Source: Microbacterium oxydans
Lineage (GTDB): Bacteria > Actinomycetota > Actinomycetes > Actinomycetales > Microbacteriaceae
Assembly (NCBI RefSeq): GCF_006540085.1
Contig: NZ_BJOG01000001.1
Coordinates: forward strand, 868,001-932,000
Direction: 5' to 3'
Length of the DNA: 64,000 nucleotides
Both the position numbers and the translations under genes were made by a program. The number at the start of each line of letters is the position of its first letter. The stretch's first letter is position 1. The notes under the pieces were generated by a model that saw only the letters and a list, made by a program, of their open reading frames with translations, did no database searches and was not told the DNA's origin. This document shows, one piece after another, positions 27,444 to 35,585 of the stretch.

Positions 27444-29128
27444 CTGCACCCCGCACAACCGATGCCGCGCATTCCCGCGGTCACCTGGTCGGCGCCATCC
27501 TGCGACTCGCGCAGCCGCCACTCGGCCGCTTCGTACCGGGACTGATCTGGGGTCTGCTCTCGGCCGCCGCCGCCGTGAGTCTGCTCGCGGTCAGCGGGTG
27601 GCTGATCGTGAGCGCCTCGATCGTCGATTCGCTGGTGCCGCTGTCGATCGCCGTCGTCGGTGTGCGCTTCTTCGCCGTCTCGCGCGCGGTCACCCGCTAT
27701 CTGGAGCGCCTGAGCGGACACGATGCCGCGCTGCGTCAGCTCGCCTCGACTCGTGCCGACATGGTGCGCCGGCTGATCCCTCTGTCGCCGGCGGGACTCG
27801 GCTCGACGGACCGCGGGCAGGTGCTCGCAGCTCTCGTGGACGACGTCGAGAACCTGCAGAACCTGCCGCTGCGAGTGGTGCAGCCGCTCGGTGTGGCGGC
27901 GCTCGTCGCGGTCGGAGCGGTGGGCTTCCTCGCGTTCGTCTCGCCCCCGGCCGCCCTCGCTCTCGCGGTCTGCCTCCTGGCCGCCGCGGCTGCAGCGATC
28001 GGACTCGGTTGGGCGTTCGGCTCGCACGCCGAAGCACGGGTCTCGGAGCGTCGGGCAGAGCTCTCCGCAGCTCTCGTCGACTACCTCGGGAGCCTCGACG
28101 TGCTCATCGCCTACGGGGCGGAGCAACAGGCGCGGGCGCGGATCACCGCCGCCGATGCGGCTCTGCGACGCGTGGTCGACCGTGCCTCCCTCGCTCAGGC
28201 CGTCGCGGCGGGTGTCGTGTCCGCCGTGGCCGGGGTGGCATCGGTCTGGGCGCTCGCCGTGGCGGCTCCGGGCCTTGCGGACGGCTCGATCGACGGTCCG
28301 TGGCTGGCCGTGGCGGTGCTCGTGCCGATGGTGGTCTTCGAGGTGTTCGGAGCGGTGCCGATCGCTGCGGCGTCATGGCGGAGCGTACGCGCGAGCGCCG
28401 GGCGCATCGTCGACGTGCTCCCGGAGCGGATGCCGGAGGAGTTGCGTTCCGACGAGGGGGATGACGTGGAGTTCGAGCGCACTCCCGAGCTGCATCTGCG
28501 CGGCGTCAGGGCGACCTGGCCCGGCGGCACGCCCGCGCTGAAGGGAGTCGACCTCGACCTCCGCGCCGGTGAGCGCGTGCTGGTCGCGGGACCGAGTGGG
28601 GCGGGCAAGAGCTCGCTCGCGGCGACCCTGGTCGGCTTCCTGCGCGTGGAGGGCGAGTATCTGGTGGGTGGTCGCGACGCCGCAGAGCTCTCGGGCCCGG
28701 CGCTGCGACGCGTGATCGGACTGTGCGAGCAGAGCCCTCAGCTGTTCGACGAGGACATCCGCCAGAATCTGCTCTTCGCGCGCGACTCCGCCTCGGACGA
28801 GGAACTGCTGGCGATGCTCGACCGGGTCGGACTCGGTGACTGGGTGCGGGAGCGCGGGGGCCTCGATGCGAGGGTGGGTGACCGCGGCGCGCTGGTGTCC
28901 GGCGGTCAGGCGCAGCGAATCTCGCTCGCCAGGGCGCTGCTGCGCGGCTTCCCCGTGCTGGTGCTCGACGAGCCGACGGCGGGCGTCGATCCTGAGGCAT
29001 CGGATGCCCTGCTGCGCGATCTGCTGCTGGCCGCGGGGGAGCAGTCGGTGCTGCTGATCTCGCACGTGGCGCCGCCGGCGGGGACGGTCGACCGCGTGGT
29101 GCGGATCCACGACGGCCGCACGGTCTGA
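27440..29128 (+). CDS. cydC: ABC transporter for cytochrome bd assembly, CydC
   Basis: About 562 residues with the same architecture as CydD: six membrane helices, then Walker A GPSGAGKSS, VSGGQAQRISLARALL and VLVLDEPTAGVDPE. The start overlaps the cydD stop by 4 nt, making cydABDC one operon with its regulator. In many actinobacteria these two halves are fused; here they remain separate genes. Confidence 0.93.
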   Translation: MTAPRTTDAAHSRGHLVGAILRLAQPPLGRFVPGLIWGLLSAAAAVSLLAVSGWLIVSASIVDSLVPLSIAVVGVRFFAVSRAVTRYLERLSGHDAALRQLASTRADMVRRLIPLSPAGLGSTDRGQVLAALVDDVENLQNLPLRVVQPLGVAALVAVGAVGFLAFVSPPAALALAVCLLAAAAAAIGLGWAFGSHAEARVSERRAELSAALVDYLGSLDVLIAYGAEQQARARITAADAALRRVVDRASLAQAVAAGVVSAVAGVASVWALAVAAPGLADGSIDGPWLAVAVLVPMVVFEVFGAVPIAAASWRSVRASAGRIVDVLPERMPEELRSDEGDDVEFERTPELHLRGVRATWPGGTPALKGVDLDLRAGERVLVAGPSGAGKSSLAATLVGFLRVEGEYLVGGRDAAELSGPALRRVIGLCEQSPQLFDEDIRQNLLFARDSASDEELLAMLDRVGLGDWVRERGGLDARVGDRGALVSGGQAQRISLARALLRGFPVLVLDEPTAGVDPEASDALLRDLLLAAGEQSVLLISHVAPPAGTVDRVVRIHDGRTV

Positions 29129-29168
29129 CACCGTTGGCTCCGTGCGGGGAGACCTGCGGGCCGACGTC

Positions 29169-29945
29169 TCAGACGTTCATGTCCACGGGCGGTTCCATCA
29201 CGATGCCCTGTGCTTCGAACGCGCGACGGCGCTCTTCGATGCGGCGGTGCAGCTCGATCTGGGCGGCGTCGACGAACCGGGGATCGAGGTCGACGGTCTT
29301 CGGGTGCGGGTCGCCGTGGTTGGCGGCGATGTACGCGTCGAGCTCGGGGCCGCTGGTCCACGAGGTGATGAGGGCGTAGCGCGGTGCCGTGCCGCGGTGC
29401 CAGACCGCGTGCCAGAAGCGCTGCGTGTCGACGATGATGCGGGAGCCGGCGCGCAGCGGCAGGCGGATCTCGGTCGCGGGGTCGAAGCGGTCGGAGCGCA
29501 GGATCAGCATCGACTCGGTGTCGTCGGAGAGGTTGAAGAAGCCGCGGACGACCCAGCCGGTGCCCTCTTCGTTGAGGCGGTTGTTGTCGTCCTGGTGCAG
29601 GTTGTAGATCGCGTCGGCGTACTCGTTGGGCTGCAGCTCGATCACGCGGCATCGGCCGATGCCCGCGCCCGGTTCCTGGGCCCGGCGCTGCAGCGTCGGG
29701 GCGATCGCGACCTGCGAGTCGACCCAGACACCGTCCTTGTCGGTGCGCGGCGGGGTGTGGTTCCAGAAGCCGTTGCAGTCGACGTCGCCGGCGTAGCTGG
29801 TGAGCGGGGCGAAGCGCGTGATGCCGGAGGAGCGCCAACCGACGTACTCGAGGCCCAGCCATTCAGCGGGATCGGTGGCGGAGGTGTGGTCGTCGAGCAC
29901 GACGTAGCCGGTGTCGGCCAGTGCCTCGGACGTGATGAAGCCCAT
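29169..29945 (-). CDS. Possible Fe(II)/2-oxoglutarate-dependent dioxygenase-like protein
   Basis: 258 residues, soluble. The central part has a double-stranded beta-helix look: IYNLHQDDNNRLN with a possible H-x-D metal pair, then IIVDTQRFWHAVWHRGTAPRYALITSW with a distal His and an Arg that could bind 2-oxoglutarate. This arrangement fits Fe(II)/2OG oxygenases, but I do not recognise a named family, so the call is tentative. GGAAGG 7 nt before the ATG is a good ribosome binding site. It converges with cydC and diverges from the MetE-fold gene. Confidence 0.5.
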   Translation of the reverse strand: MGFITSEALADTGYVVLDDHTSATDPAEWLGLEYVGWRSSGITRFAPLTSYAGDVDCNGFWNHTPPRTDKDGVWVDSQVAIAPTLQRRAQEPGAGIGRCRVIELQPNEYADAIYNLHQDDNNRLNEEGTGWVVRGFFNLSDDTESMLILRSDRFDPATEIRLPLRAGSRIIVDTQRFWHAVWHRGTAPRYALITSWTSGPELDAYIAANHGDPHPKTVDLDPRFVDAAQIELHRRIEERRRAFEAQGIVMEPPVDMNV

Positions 29946-30061
29946 GATGGAACCTTCCCGTCATCGCTGCCCCCACAGGCGGCGGGTTGTAAGGCCATCC
30001 TAACTCGATCGCCCCCGTCCTGGCGGATCCGCTGCCGGGGAAAACGCCGCCGACCCGCCGA

Positions 30062-30067
30062 TATTCT
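30062..30067 (+). promoter_or_regulatory. -10 box of a leaderless promoter for the MetE-fold gene
   Basis: TATTCT ends 6 nt before the ATG at 30074. Confidence 0.5.
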
Positions 30068-30073
30068 GGGGGC

Positions 30074-31120
30074 ATGACTCAGCCGCAGGGTGCCCTCCTC
30101 GTGGGCAGCGTGAACTACGACGACGCCGAGACCACGATCCGCACCGCCGCGGAGACGCTCGGCACTCGACTCCGCCGCATCCCGGACGGCGAGGTCGGCA
30201 AGCGGTTCCACTGGATCATGTTCCAGCCCGACGTGATCGGTCAGGCCGAGGGCATCGAGCGCATCGGCGATGAACCCATCCCGTTCCCCGCCGGCATCGA
30301 TGCCCGGGGTCTGCGCATCGGCGAGGGCGCGGATGCCTCGGCCATCGAGCTGCCGCCGCTCGGCTACGCAGCCGCCGCGATCGAGTCGTATGCGGTGTTC
30401 GAGCGACTGCGCGCCGAGGGTGCGGTTCCGGCGGAGGTGCGGTTCCAGGTGTCGTTGCCCACGCCGCTCGCCGTGATCGCCTCGTTCTTCCACGGCGATG
30501 ATCGCGGCGCCATCGAGCCCGTCTACACCGCCGCGATCCTGCGCGAGCTCGAGGAGATCCTGGCAGCCATCCCGCACGAAGACCTCGCCGTGCAGTGGGA
30601 CGTCGCCAGCGAGATGGGCATCATCGAGCGCGCGGCCGGGTACGGATCCGTGATGGAGGCCTGGTGGCCCGGCGAGCCGTTCGCCGGACTGGTCGCACGG
30701 CTGGCCGCCCTGGTCGACGCGGTGCCCGCCGACGTCGAGGTGGGCGTGCACCTCTGCTACGGCGACGCGGGGGAGAAGCACTTCTTCGAGCCGCGCGACG
30801 CGGCGAACCTGGTCCGGTATGCGAACGCCGTCGTGGCCGCATCCGCGCGTCCGCTCACCTGGCTGCACCTCCCCGTGCCGATCGACCACGACGACGAGGC
30901 CTACTTCGCCCCGCTCACCGACCTCGCACCGGTCGACGAGCTGTACCTGGGGCTCGTGCACCGGGAGGACGGTGTCGAGGGTGCCGCACGTCGCATCGCC
31001 GCCGCTGCTCCGTTCGTCTCCGCGTTCGGGGTCGCGACGGAATGCGGGATCGGCCGCGCACCCGCCGGATCGACCGAGGGCATCCTGCGCACGCACGCCG
31101 AGGTCGCCAGCACCTGGTGA
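30074..31120 (+). CDS. MetE/UROD-fold protein with retained zinc ligands, unknown substrate
   Basis: 348 residues, a TIM barrel of the cobalamin-independent methionine synthase C-terminal (MetE/UROD) type. VGVHLCYGD gives a His226-x-Cys228 pair and ATECGIGRAP gives Cys324. These lie where MetE proteins bind the zinc that activates the thiol acceptor. The N-terminal methyltetrahydrofolate half is missing. It could be a methyltransferase acting on a thiol, or a distant relative. MesD lies 3.4 kb to the right, but the two differ strongly in sequence. It is expressed alone. Confidence 0.65.
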   Translation: MTQPQGALLVGSVNYDDAETTIRTAAETLGTRLRRIPDGEVGKRFHWIMFQPDVIGQAEGIERIGDEPIPFPAGIDARGLRIGEGADASAIELPPLGYAAAAIESYAVFERLRAEGAVPAEVRFQVSLPTPLAVIASFFHGDDRGAIEPVYTAAILRELEEILAAIPHEDLAVQWDVASEMGIIERAAGYGSVMEAWWPGEPFAGLVARLAALVDAVPADVEVGVHLCYGDAGEKHFFEPRDAANLVRYANAVVAASARPLTWLHLPVPIDHDDEAYFAPLTDLAPVDELYLGLVHREDGVEGAARRIAAAAPFVSAFGVATECGIGRAPAGSTEGILRTHAEVASTW

Positions 31121-31158
31121 GCTGCTGCTCTCGATTCGCGTGGACGCCCGGCGTCGCG

Positions 31159-31164
31159 TAAGCT
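31159..31164 (+). promoter_or_regulatory. -10 box of the tRNA-Ser gene
   Basis: TAAGCT ends 7 nt before the first base of the tRNA. Confidence 0.5.
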
Positions 31165-31171
31165 GTTCCGC

Positions 31172-31262
31172 GGTGACGTGTCCGAGCGGCCGAAGGTGCA
31201 ACTCTCGAAAAGTTGTGTAGGGTAACCCCCTACCGTGGGTTCAAATCCCACCGTCACCGCCA
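31172..31262 (+). tRNA. tRNA-Ser (anticodon CGA)
   Basis: Acceptor arms GGTGACG and CGTCACC pair, with discriminator G and an encoded CCA (31260-31262). The anticodon stem CAACT/AGTTG encloses loop CTCGAAA, so the anticodon is CGA and it reads UCG. A long variable arm (GTAGGGTAACCCCCTAC) and a T arm with GTTCAAATC complete the class II fold. Confidence 0.95.
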
Positions 31263-31264
31263 CC

Positions 31265-31311
31265 ACGAAGGCCCCGACTCCCTTGTAAACACTGGGATGC
31301 GGGGCCTTCGT
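31265..31311 (+). terminator. Terminator downstream of tRNA-Ser
   Basis: ACGAAGGCCCC (31265-31275) and GGGGCCTTCGT (31301-31311) are perfect 11-bp arms, with further CTCCC/GGGAT pairing inside. Confidence 0.75.
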
Positions 31312-31321
31312 CATGTTCGGT

Positions 31322-31540
31322 GATCGGTCTGCGGTAACGCAGCAAGGGCGTCTCCGCGGATATCTGTTGGCAGGACGTGACGCGGCAAACTGCGATCTGT
31401 GCGGCCGACGGCTGCCTGCGTCGCTGCTAGTGGCAGCCCACATCGTGCCGCGGTCTGTTTCCGACGAGGACCACCGGAAGGACTTCGCAGCGATCGCGAT
31501 GCTCGCCTGCAACCTGGGGTGCGACGAGCTGTTCGAGCTA
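31322..31540 (+). pseudogene. Remnant of an HNH endonuclease, truncated at both ends
   Basis: The plus-strand reading frame encodes CDLCGRRLPASLLVAAHIVP, then RSVSDEDHRKDFAAIAMLA and CNLGCDELFE. This is the conserved core of a restriction-type HNH nuclease C-terminus: a CxxC zinc knuckle, the AAHI catalytic His, and a second CxxxC. The upstream half is absent, since the frame begins in the tRNA terminator. Homology ends at about 31540, where the opposite-strand gene begins. The normal protein is several times longer, so this is a decayed fragment, probably left by a mobile or restriction island inserted by the tRNA. Confidence 0.6.
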
Positions 31541-32155
31541 TCGTCCCGCTGTCACATTCGCGAGACTCTCGGCGAGCTCCTCCGCGCCTTCAGAGACATC
31601 GAGCGCGGTGTGACGAGGGAGCTCCCCGTCCTCGCCGCGAGCGTAGAACGCGGCCAGGAGCGCGATGATGTTCGGGTACTTTCCCTCGGGTCCGTCCCAC
31701 TGTGATGCATACTGCGAGTTGCCGACCAGGCGGCCGGTGCAGACCAACACCCGAACGAGGATCTGCTCGACTTCGGCGATCGAGGGTGCGGGCCCGGTCT
31801 TCAGTCGTTCGAGCACCGGGAGGACGGAGCGACCCTCCCACTGGATGTCCTGCTGGAGGATCGCCTGGGGGTCGAAGGTCGCTGGGTCGTAGTGGAAGCT
31901 GTGCCGCACCCCGTCGTTCTCCGTGATGAGCGCCGAGAAGCCGACCCCGATTCGATCGATGTAGCCCTCTGCGGCGATACGCACTTCGTCCCGGCTGCGC
32001 TGAGCCGAGGCGGCGGTACCGATGTAGAGGATGTCGCGGTCGGGAGCGGCATAGATGTAGGTGTTCTCGGGGTGAGCCTCGTCGGCACGCACCAGCGCGA
32101 TGCCGGCGCCGCGGGCGATCGCGACGAGATCGTCGACCTTCATGAGTTTGACCAT
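31538..32155 (-). CDS. Hypothetical protein with a GIY-YIG-like motif
   Basis: 205 residues, soluble, with no signal peptide. Residues about 30-52 read NTYIYAAPDRDILYIGTAAS followed by an Arg, resembling the first two strands of GIY-YIG nucleases (Y-x-Y ... LYIG ... R). I cannot place the rest, including the expected catalytic Glu, so nuclease activity is uncertain. It abuts the HNH fragment and lies beside the tRNA, so it may belong to the same acquired segment. Start at ATG 32155, with AGGAAG about 13 nt upstream; an alternative ATG lies at 32143. Confidence 0.55.
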   Translation of the reverse strand: MVKLMKVDDLVAIARGAGIALVRADEAHPENTYIYAAPDRDILYIGTAASAQRSRDEVRIAAEGYIDRIGVGFSALITENDGVRHSFHYDPATFDPQAILQQDIQWEGRSVLPVLERLKTGPAPSIAEVEQILVRVLVCTGRLVGNSQYASQWDGPEGKYPNIIALLAAFYARGEDGELPRHTALDVSEGAEELAESLANVTAGR

Positions 32156-32430
32156 GGTGTCACTGCTTCCTGTGGGTGATCATTCGCCGGAGTCATGCGT
32201 GACTATCGGCGCGATCGCCCGTGTGGGAAGCCATGCACGAGGGGTGCCGCAGTCGGTGCAGGAGCGTGACCCGGGAATCTGTCCGAGCTCTTACCTCCTT
32301 CGATGCCGGCGACGAAAGGCACAGTCCGATGCCGAAGGGGGCGAGTGGTGATGCTCCGGGCGCTCGACGCCGCCTTCGGGCTTCACTGAGCCGCCGCTCC
32401 GGGAGGGGGATGGGCGATGAGGTCTCGACC
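32156..32430. other. 275-bp region without a gene
   Basis: No supported ORF, repeat or promoter stands out. It lies between the GIY-YIG-like gene and the 3' end of the LysR gene and may be the right boundary of the acquired segment. Confidence 0.4.
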
Positions 32431-33372
32431 TCACCCGAGCAGTTCCACGCCGAACTCGGAGACGACGGCGCGCAGTTCGGCGAGGTAGCGTTGCGCCTGC
32501 TCGGTGAGCGGGATCGCCGCGTGGCCGATCCAGCCGATCTCGATGTTCTCGTCGACGTCGAGCGGGATGGCGACGATCTCGGGGTCGAGGTCGTCGCTGA
32601 TGATGCCGGTCGAGATGGTGTAGCCGTCGAGGCCGATCATCAGGTTGAAGATGGTCGCGCGGTCGGAGACGCGGATGTCCTGCGGACTCGAGAGGGTGGA
32701 GAGGATCTCCTCGGCGAAGTAGAAGGAGTTGTTCGCGCCCTGGTCGAACGTGAGCCTCGGCACGTCGGCGAGATCGGCGAGCGTCACGCGCTTCCGCGCG
32801 GCGAGGGGGTTCTTGCGGGAGATGAAGATGTGCGGGTCTGCGACGAAGAGCGGGTGGAAGGCGAGCCCGGAGTCGCGGAGCAGCTTGTCGATCACGTTGC
32901 GGTTGAAGTCGTTGCGGTAGAGGATCCCCAGCTCGCTGCGGAGGGTGCGGACGTCTTCGATGATGTCCCAGGTGCGCGTCTCGCGCAGGGAGAACTCGTA
33001 TTCGGTCGCCGCGGTCGCCTTCACCATCCGCACGAGGGCGTCGACAGCGAACGAATAGTGCTGGGTCGAGACGCCGAGGAGTCGCCGGGACGGCGGACGA
33101 CCGAGGTAGCGCTGCTCCAGGAGCGCCACCTGCTCGACGACCTGCCGGGCGTACCCGAGGAACTCGACACCATCGGTGGTGAGCGTCACGCCCCGGGCGG
33201 AGCGGATCAGGAGTTCGCGCCCCACTCTGCCCTCGAGATCCCTCATCGCCGCGGACAGGGTGGGCTGGGCGACATAGAGCAGGTCGGCGGCGGCACTGAT
33301 CGATCCCTCCGCGGCGACTTCGATGTAATAGGTGAGCTGCTGGAGGGTGATGCCGTTCGAACGCTTGGCCAT
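32431..33372 (-). CDS. LysR-family transcriptional regulator
   Basis: 313 residues. The N-terminal winged helix is typical: ITLQQLTYYIEVAAEGSISA, AADLLYVAQPTLSAAMRDLE, then the linker helix. Residues about 95-300 form the periplasmic-binding-type effector domain. It diverges from mesX-mesD, which it probably regulates in response to a methionine-pathway metabolite. The start appears leaderless: on the minus strand TAGGTT (33384-33379) ends 6 nt before the ATG. A palindrome at 33382-33397 overlaps that box and suggests autoregulation. Confidence 0.92.
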   Translation of the reverse strand: MAKRSNGITLQQLTYYIEVAAEGSISAAADLLYVAQPTLSAAMRDLEGRVGRELLIRSARGVTLTTDGVEFLGYARQVVEQVALLEQRYLGRPPSRRLLGVSTQHYSFAVDALVRMVKATAATEYEFSLRETRTWDIIEDVRTLRSELGILYRNDFNRNVIDKLLRDSGLAFHPLFVADPHIFISRKNPLAARKRVTLADLADVPRLTFDQGANNSFYFAEEILSTLSSPQDIRVSDRATIFNLMIGLDGYTISTGIISDDLDPEIVAIPLDVDENIEIGWIGHAAIPLTEQAQRYLAELRAVVSEFGVELLG

Positions 33373-33381
33373 AGATTCAAC

Positions 33382-33397
33382 CTATGCCACGGCATAG
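33382..33397. promoter_or_regulatory. Candidate LysR operator between lysR-type gene and mesX
   Basis: CTATGCCACGGCATAG is a perfect 7-bp inverted repeat with a 2-bp spacer. It lies in the divergent promoter region, next to the -10 box of the LysR gene. Confidence 0.6.
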
Positions 33398-33493
33398 TCG
33401 ACGCGCATTACCCGATGGGACCTTGCAGTCGTCATCATGGAGAAACCCCCGATCGAGGCCGAGCCCGGCCGATCTTCCACCGATTGGCCGCTC

Positions 33494-34498
33494 ATGGCAT
33501 CCGAATTTACGTTCCGCATCACGACGACCCGTTTCGACGAGGACTACTCGCCGTCGGACGACTCGCGCATCACCACGAACTTCGCCAATCTGGCGCGCGG
33601 CGAGCACCGTCAGCAGAACCTCCGCAACGCCCTGACGATGATCGACCGGCGGTTCAACGATCTGGCGCACTGGGACAACCCGAGCCGCGATCGCTACACG
33701 CTCGAACTCGAGATCGTCTCGGTCGCGATCCAATTCGCCACGGAGGGGGAGGATCGGGAGTTCCCTCTTCTCGAGGTGCTGGAGGTGACCATCGTCGATC
33801 GGTCGACGGGCACGCGCACTCAGGGCATCGTGGGCAACAACTTCTCGTCGTACATCCGCGACTTCGACTTCAGCGTGCGGTTGCCGGCGGCCACCGCGGC
33901 CGCGGGAGGCTTCACCGTTCCCGACGACTTCGGCGACCTGCACGGCAAGCTCTTCCAGCACTTCCTCGACTCCGAGGCGTACCGGGAGCGGTTCACGCTG
34001 TCGCCCGTCATCTGCATCAGCGTCTCGACGAGCAAGACGTACCGTCGCACCGAGAACCACCACCCGATCCTCGGTGTCGAGTACGAGCAGAAGGACGGCT
34101 CGCTGACCGACGAGTACTTCGGCAAGATGGGCCTCTCGGTCCGCTACTTCATGCCGCGAGGCAGCGTCGCCCCGCTGGCGTTCTACTTCCGCGGGGATCT
34201 GCTCAGCGACTACACGAACCTCCAGCTCATCGGCACGATCAGCACGATGGAGACCTTCCAGAAGATCTATCGACCGGAGATCTACAACGCGAACTCCGAG
34301 GCCGCGAGCATCTACCGGCCGACCCTGGAGCAGCAGGACTACTCGGTGACCAAGATCGCCTACGACCGGGAGGAGCGCAGCCGGCTCGCGGCCGAGCAGG
34401 GGCGGTACGCCGACGCGCATCTGATGACCCCGCACGGCGAGCTCCTCGAGAGGTGGGCCGTCGGCCGTTCCGCAGACTCGCTGGTGTCCGTCGGATGA
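33494..34498 (+). CDS. mesX: DUF1852 family protein, MesX, partner of methionine synthase MesD
   Basis: About 334 residues. The sequence matches the DUF1852 family: FTFRITTTRFDEDY, RITTNFANLARGE, RQQNLRNALTMIDRRFN and ENHHPILGVEY. DUF1852 proteins are known as MesX, required together with oxygen for the folate-independent methionine synthase MesD. The mechanism is not established. I chose ATG 33494 because family members start near EFTF; an in-frame ATG at 33437 is possible, and neither has a clear ribosome binding site. Its stop overlaps the mesD start by 4 nt. Confidence 0.85.
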   Translation: MASEFTFRITTTRFDEDYSPSDDSRITTNFANLARGEHRQQNLRNALTMIDRRFNDLAHWDNPSRDRYTLELEIVSVAIQFATEGEDREFPLLEVLEVTIVDRSTGTRTQGIVGNNFSSYIRDFDFSVRLPAATAAAGGFTVPDDFGDLHGKLFQHFLDSEAYRERFTLSPVICISVSTSKTYRRTENHHPILGVEYEQKDGSLTDEYFGKMGLSVRYFMPRGSVAPLAFYFRGDLLSDYTNLQLIGTISTMETFQKIYRPEIYNANSEAASIYRPTLEQQDYSVTKIAYDREERSRLAAEQGRYADAHLMTPHGELLERWAVGRSADSLVSVG

Positions 34499-35553
34499 CG
34501 AACGGACGAGCCCCGATCATGCCCGAGATCCTTCCCACCTCCATCGTCGGCAGCCTGCCGAAGCCTTCCTGGCTGGCCGAGCCCGAGACGCTCTGGTCCC
34601 CGTGGAAGCTGGAGGGCGATGCCCTGGTGGAGGGCGTGCAGGACGCGCTTCGCCTCACTGTGCACGAGCAACGTCAGGCCGGCATCGACATCATCAGCGA
34701 CGGGGAGCAGTCGCGCCAGCACTTCGTCACGACGTTCATCGAGCACCTCTCCGGTGTCGACTTCGACCAGCGGGAGACCGTGCGGATCCGCGACCGGTAC
34801 GACGCCAGCGTGCCCACCGTGGTCGGTGCCGTGAGCCGCGAGAAGCCCGTGTTCGTCGAGGACGCGAAGTTCCTCCGCCAGCAGACCGACCAGCCCATCA
34901 AGTGGGCTCTGCCCGGTCCGATGACGATGATCGACACGCTCTACGACCGTCACTACAAGAGTCGCGAGAAGCTGGCGTGGGAGTTCGCGACGATCTTGAA
35001 TCAGGAGGCGAAGGAGCTCGAGGCGGCCGGGGTGGACATCATCCAGTTCGACGAGCCGGCCTTCAACGTGTTCTTCGACGACGTGCAGGACTGGGGCGTG
35101 GCCGTGCTCGAACGCGCAGCCGAGGGTCTGCGCGCGGAGACCGTGGTGCACATCTGTTACGGGTACGGGATCAAGGCGAACACCGACTGGAAGGCGACCC
35201 TCGGCTCGGAGTGGCGGCAGTACGAGAAGTCGTTCCCGCTTCTGCAGCAGTCGAGCATCGACACCGTCTCGCTGGAGAGTCACCACTCGCACGTGCCCCT
35301 GGACCTCATCGAGCTCATCCGGGGCAAGAAGGTCATGCTCGGAGCCATCGATGTGGCGAGCCCCATCATCGAGACTCCGGAGGAGGTCGCCGATACCCTG
35401 CGGAACGCCCTCCGCTTCGTCGACGCGGACAAGCTCGTGCCGAGCACGAACTGCGGGTTGGCGCCGTTGTCGCGTGACGTCGCCCGCGGCAAGCTGCGGG
35501 CGCTCAGCGCAGGTACTGCTCTCCTTCGTGAGGAGCTCGGCTCCGCGCTCTGA
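34495..35553 (+). CDS. mesD: Folate-independent methionine synthase MesD (MetE C-terminal type)
   Basis: 352 residues, only the catalytic MetE-type barrel, with no N-terminal folate domain. Landmarks: PTSIVGSLPKPSWL, DGEQSRQHF, VVHICYG with zinc ligands His219 and Cys221, and NCGLAPLSRDVARGKL with Cys320. It should methylate homocysteine to methionine; in MesD-type enzymes this needs oxygen and MesX rather than methyltetrahydrofolate. The methyl donor remains unknown to me. It is coupled translationally to mesX and lies divergent from a LysR regulator. Confidence 0.85.
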   Translation: MTNGRAPIMPEILPTSIVGSLPKPSWLAEPETLWSPWKLEGDALVEGVQDALRLTVHEQRQAGIDIISDGEQSRQHFVTTFIEHLSGVDFDQRETVRIRDRYDASVPTVVGAVSREKPVFVEDAKFLRQQTDQPIKWALPGPMTMIDTLYDRHYKSREKLAWEFATILNQEAKELEAAGVDIIQFDEPAFNVFFDDVQDWGVAVLERAAEGLRAETVVHICYGYGIKANTDWKATLGSEWRQYEKSFPLLQQSSIDTVSLESHHSHVPLDLIELIRGKKVMLGAIDVASPIIETPEEVADTLRNALRFVDADKLVPSTNCGLAPLSRDVARGKLRALSAGTALLREELGSAL

Positions 35554-35585
35554 TAGCCTCGAGCTTCCGTGCAGCAACCTGAGGA

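Noticed and set aside
31313..31705. An intact 130-residue HNH protein next to tRNA-Ser
   Set aside because: The start codon lies at the end of the tRNA terminator, homology ends near 31540, and the rest is antisense to the next gene, so it is a remnant.
31172..32430. Integrative element bounded by attL/attR
   Set aside because: No integrase and no duplicate of the tRNA 3' end was found within the nearby sequence.
32221..35553. One 1110-codon frame that would fuse upstream sequence to MesD
   Set aside because: Only the last 352 codons are MesD; the preceding part is out of frame with LysR and MesX and has no family similarity.
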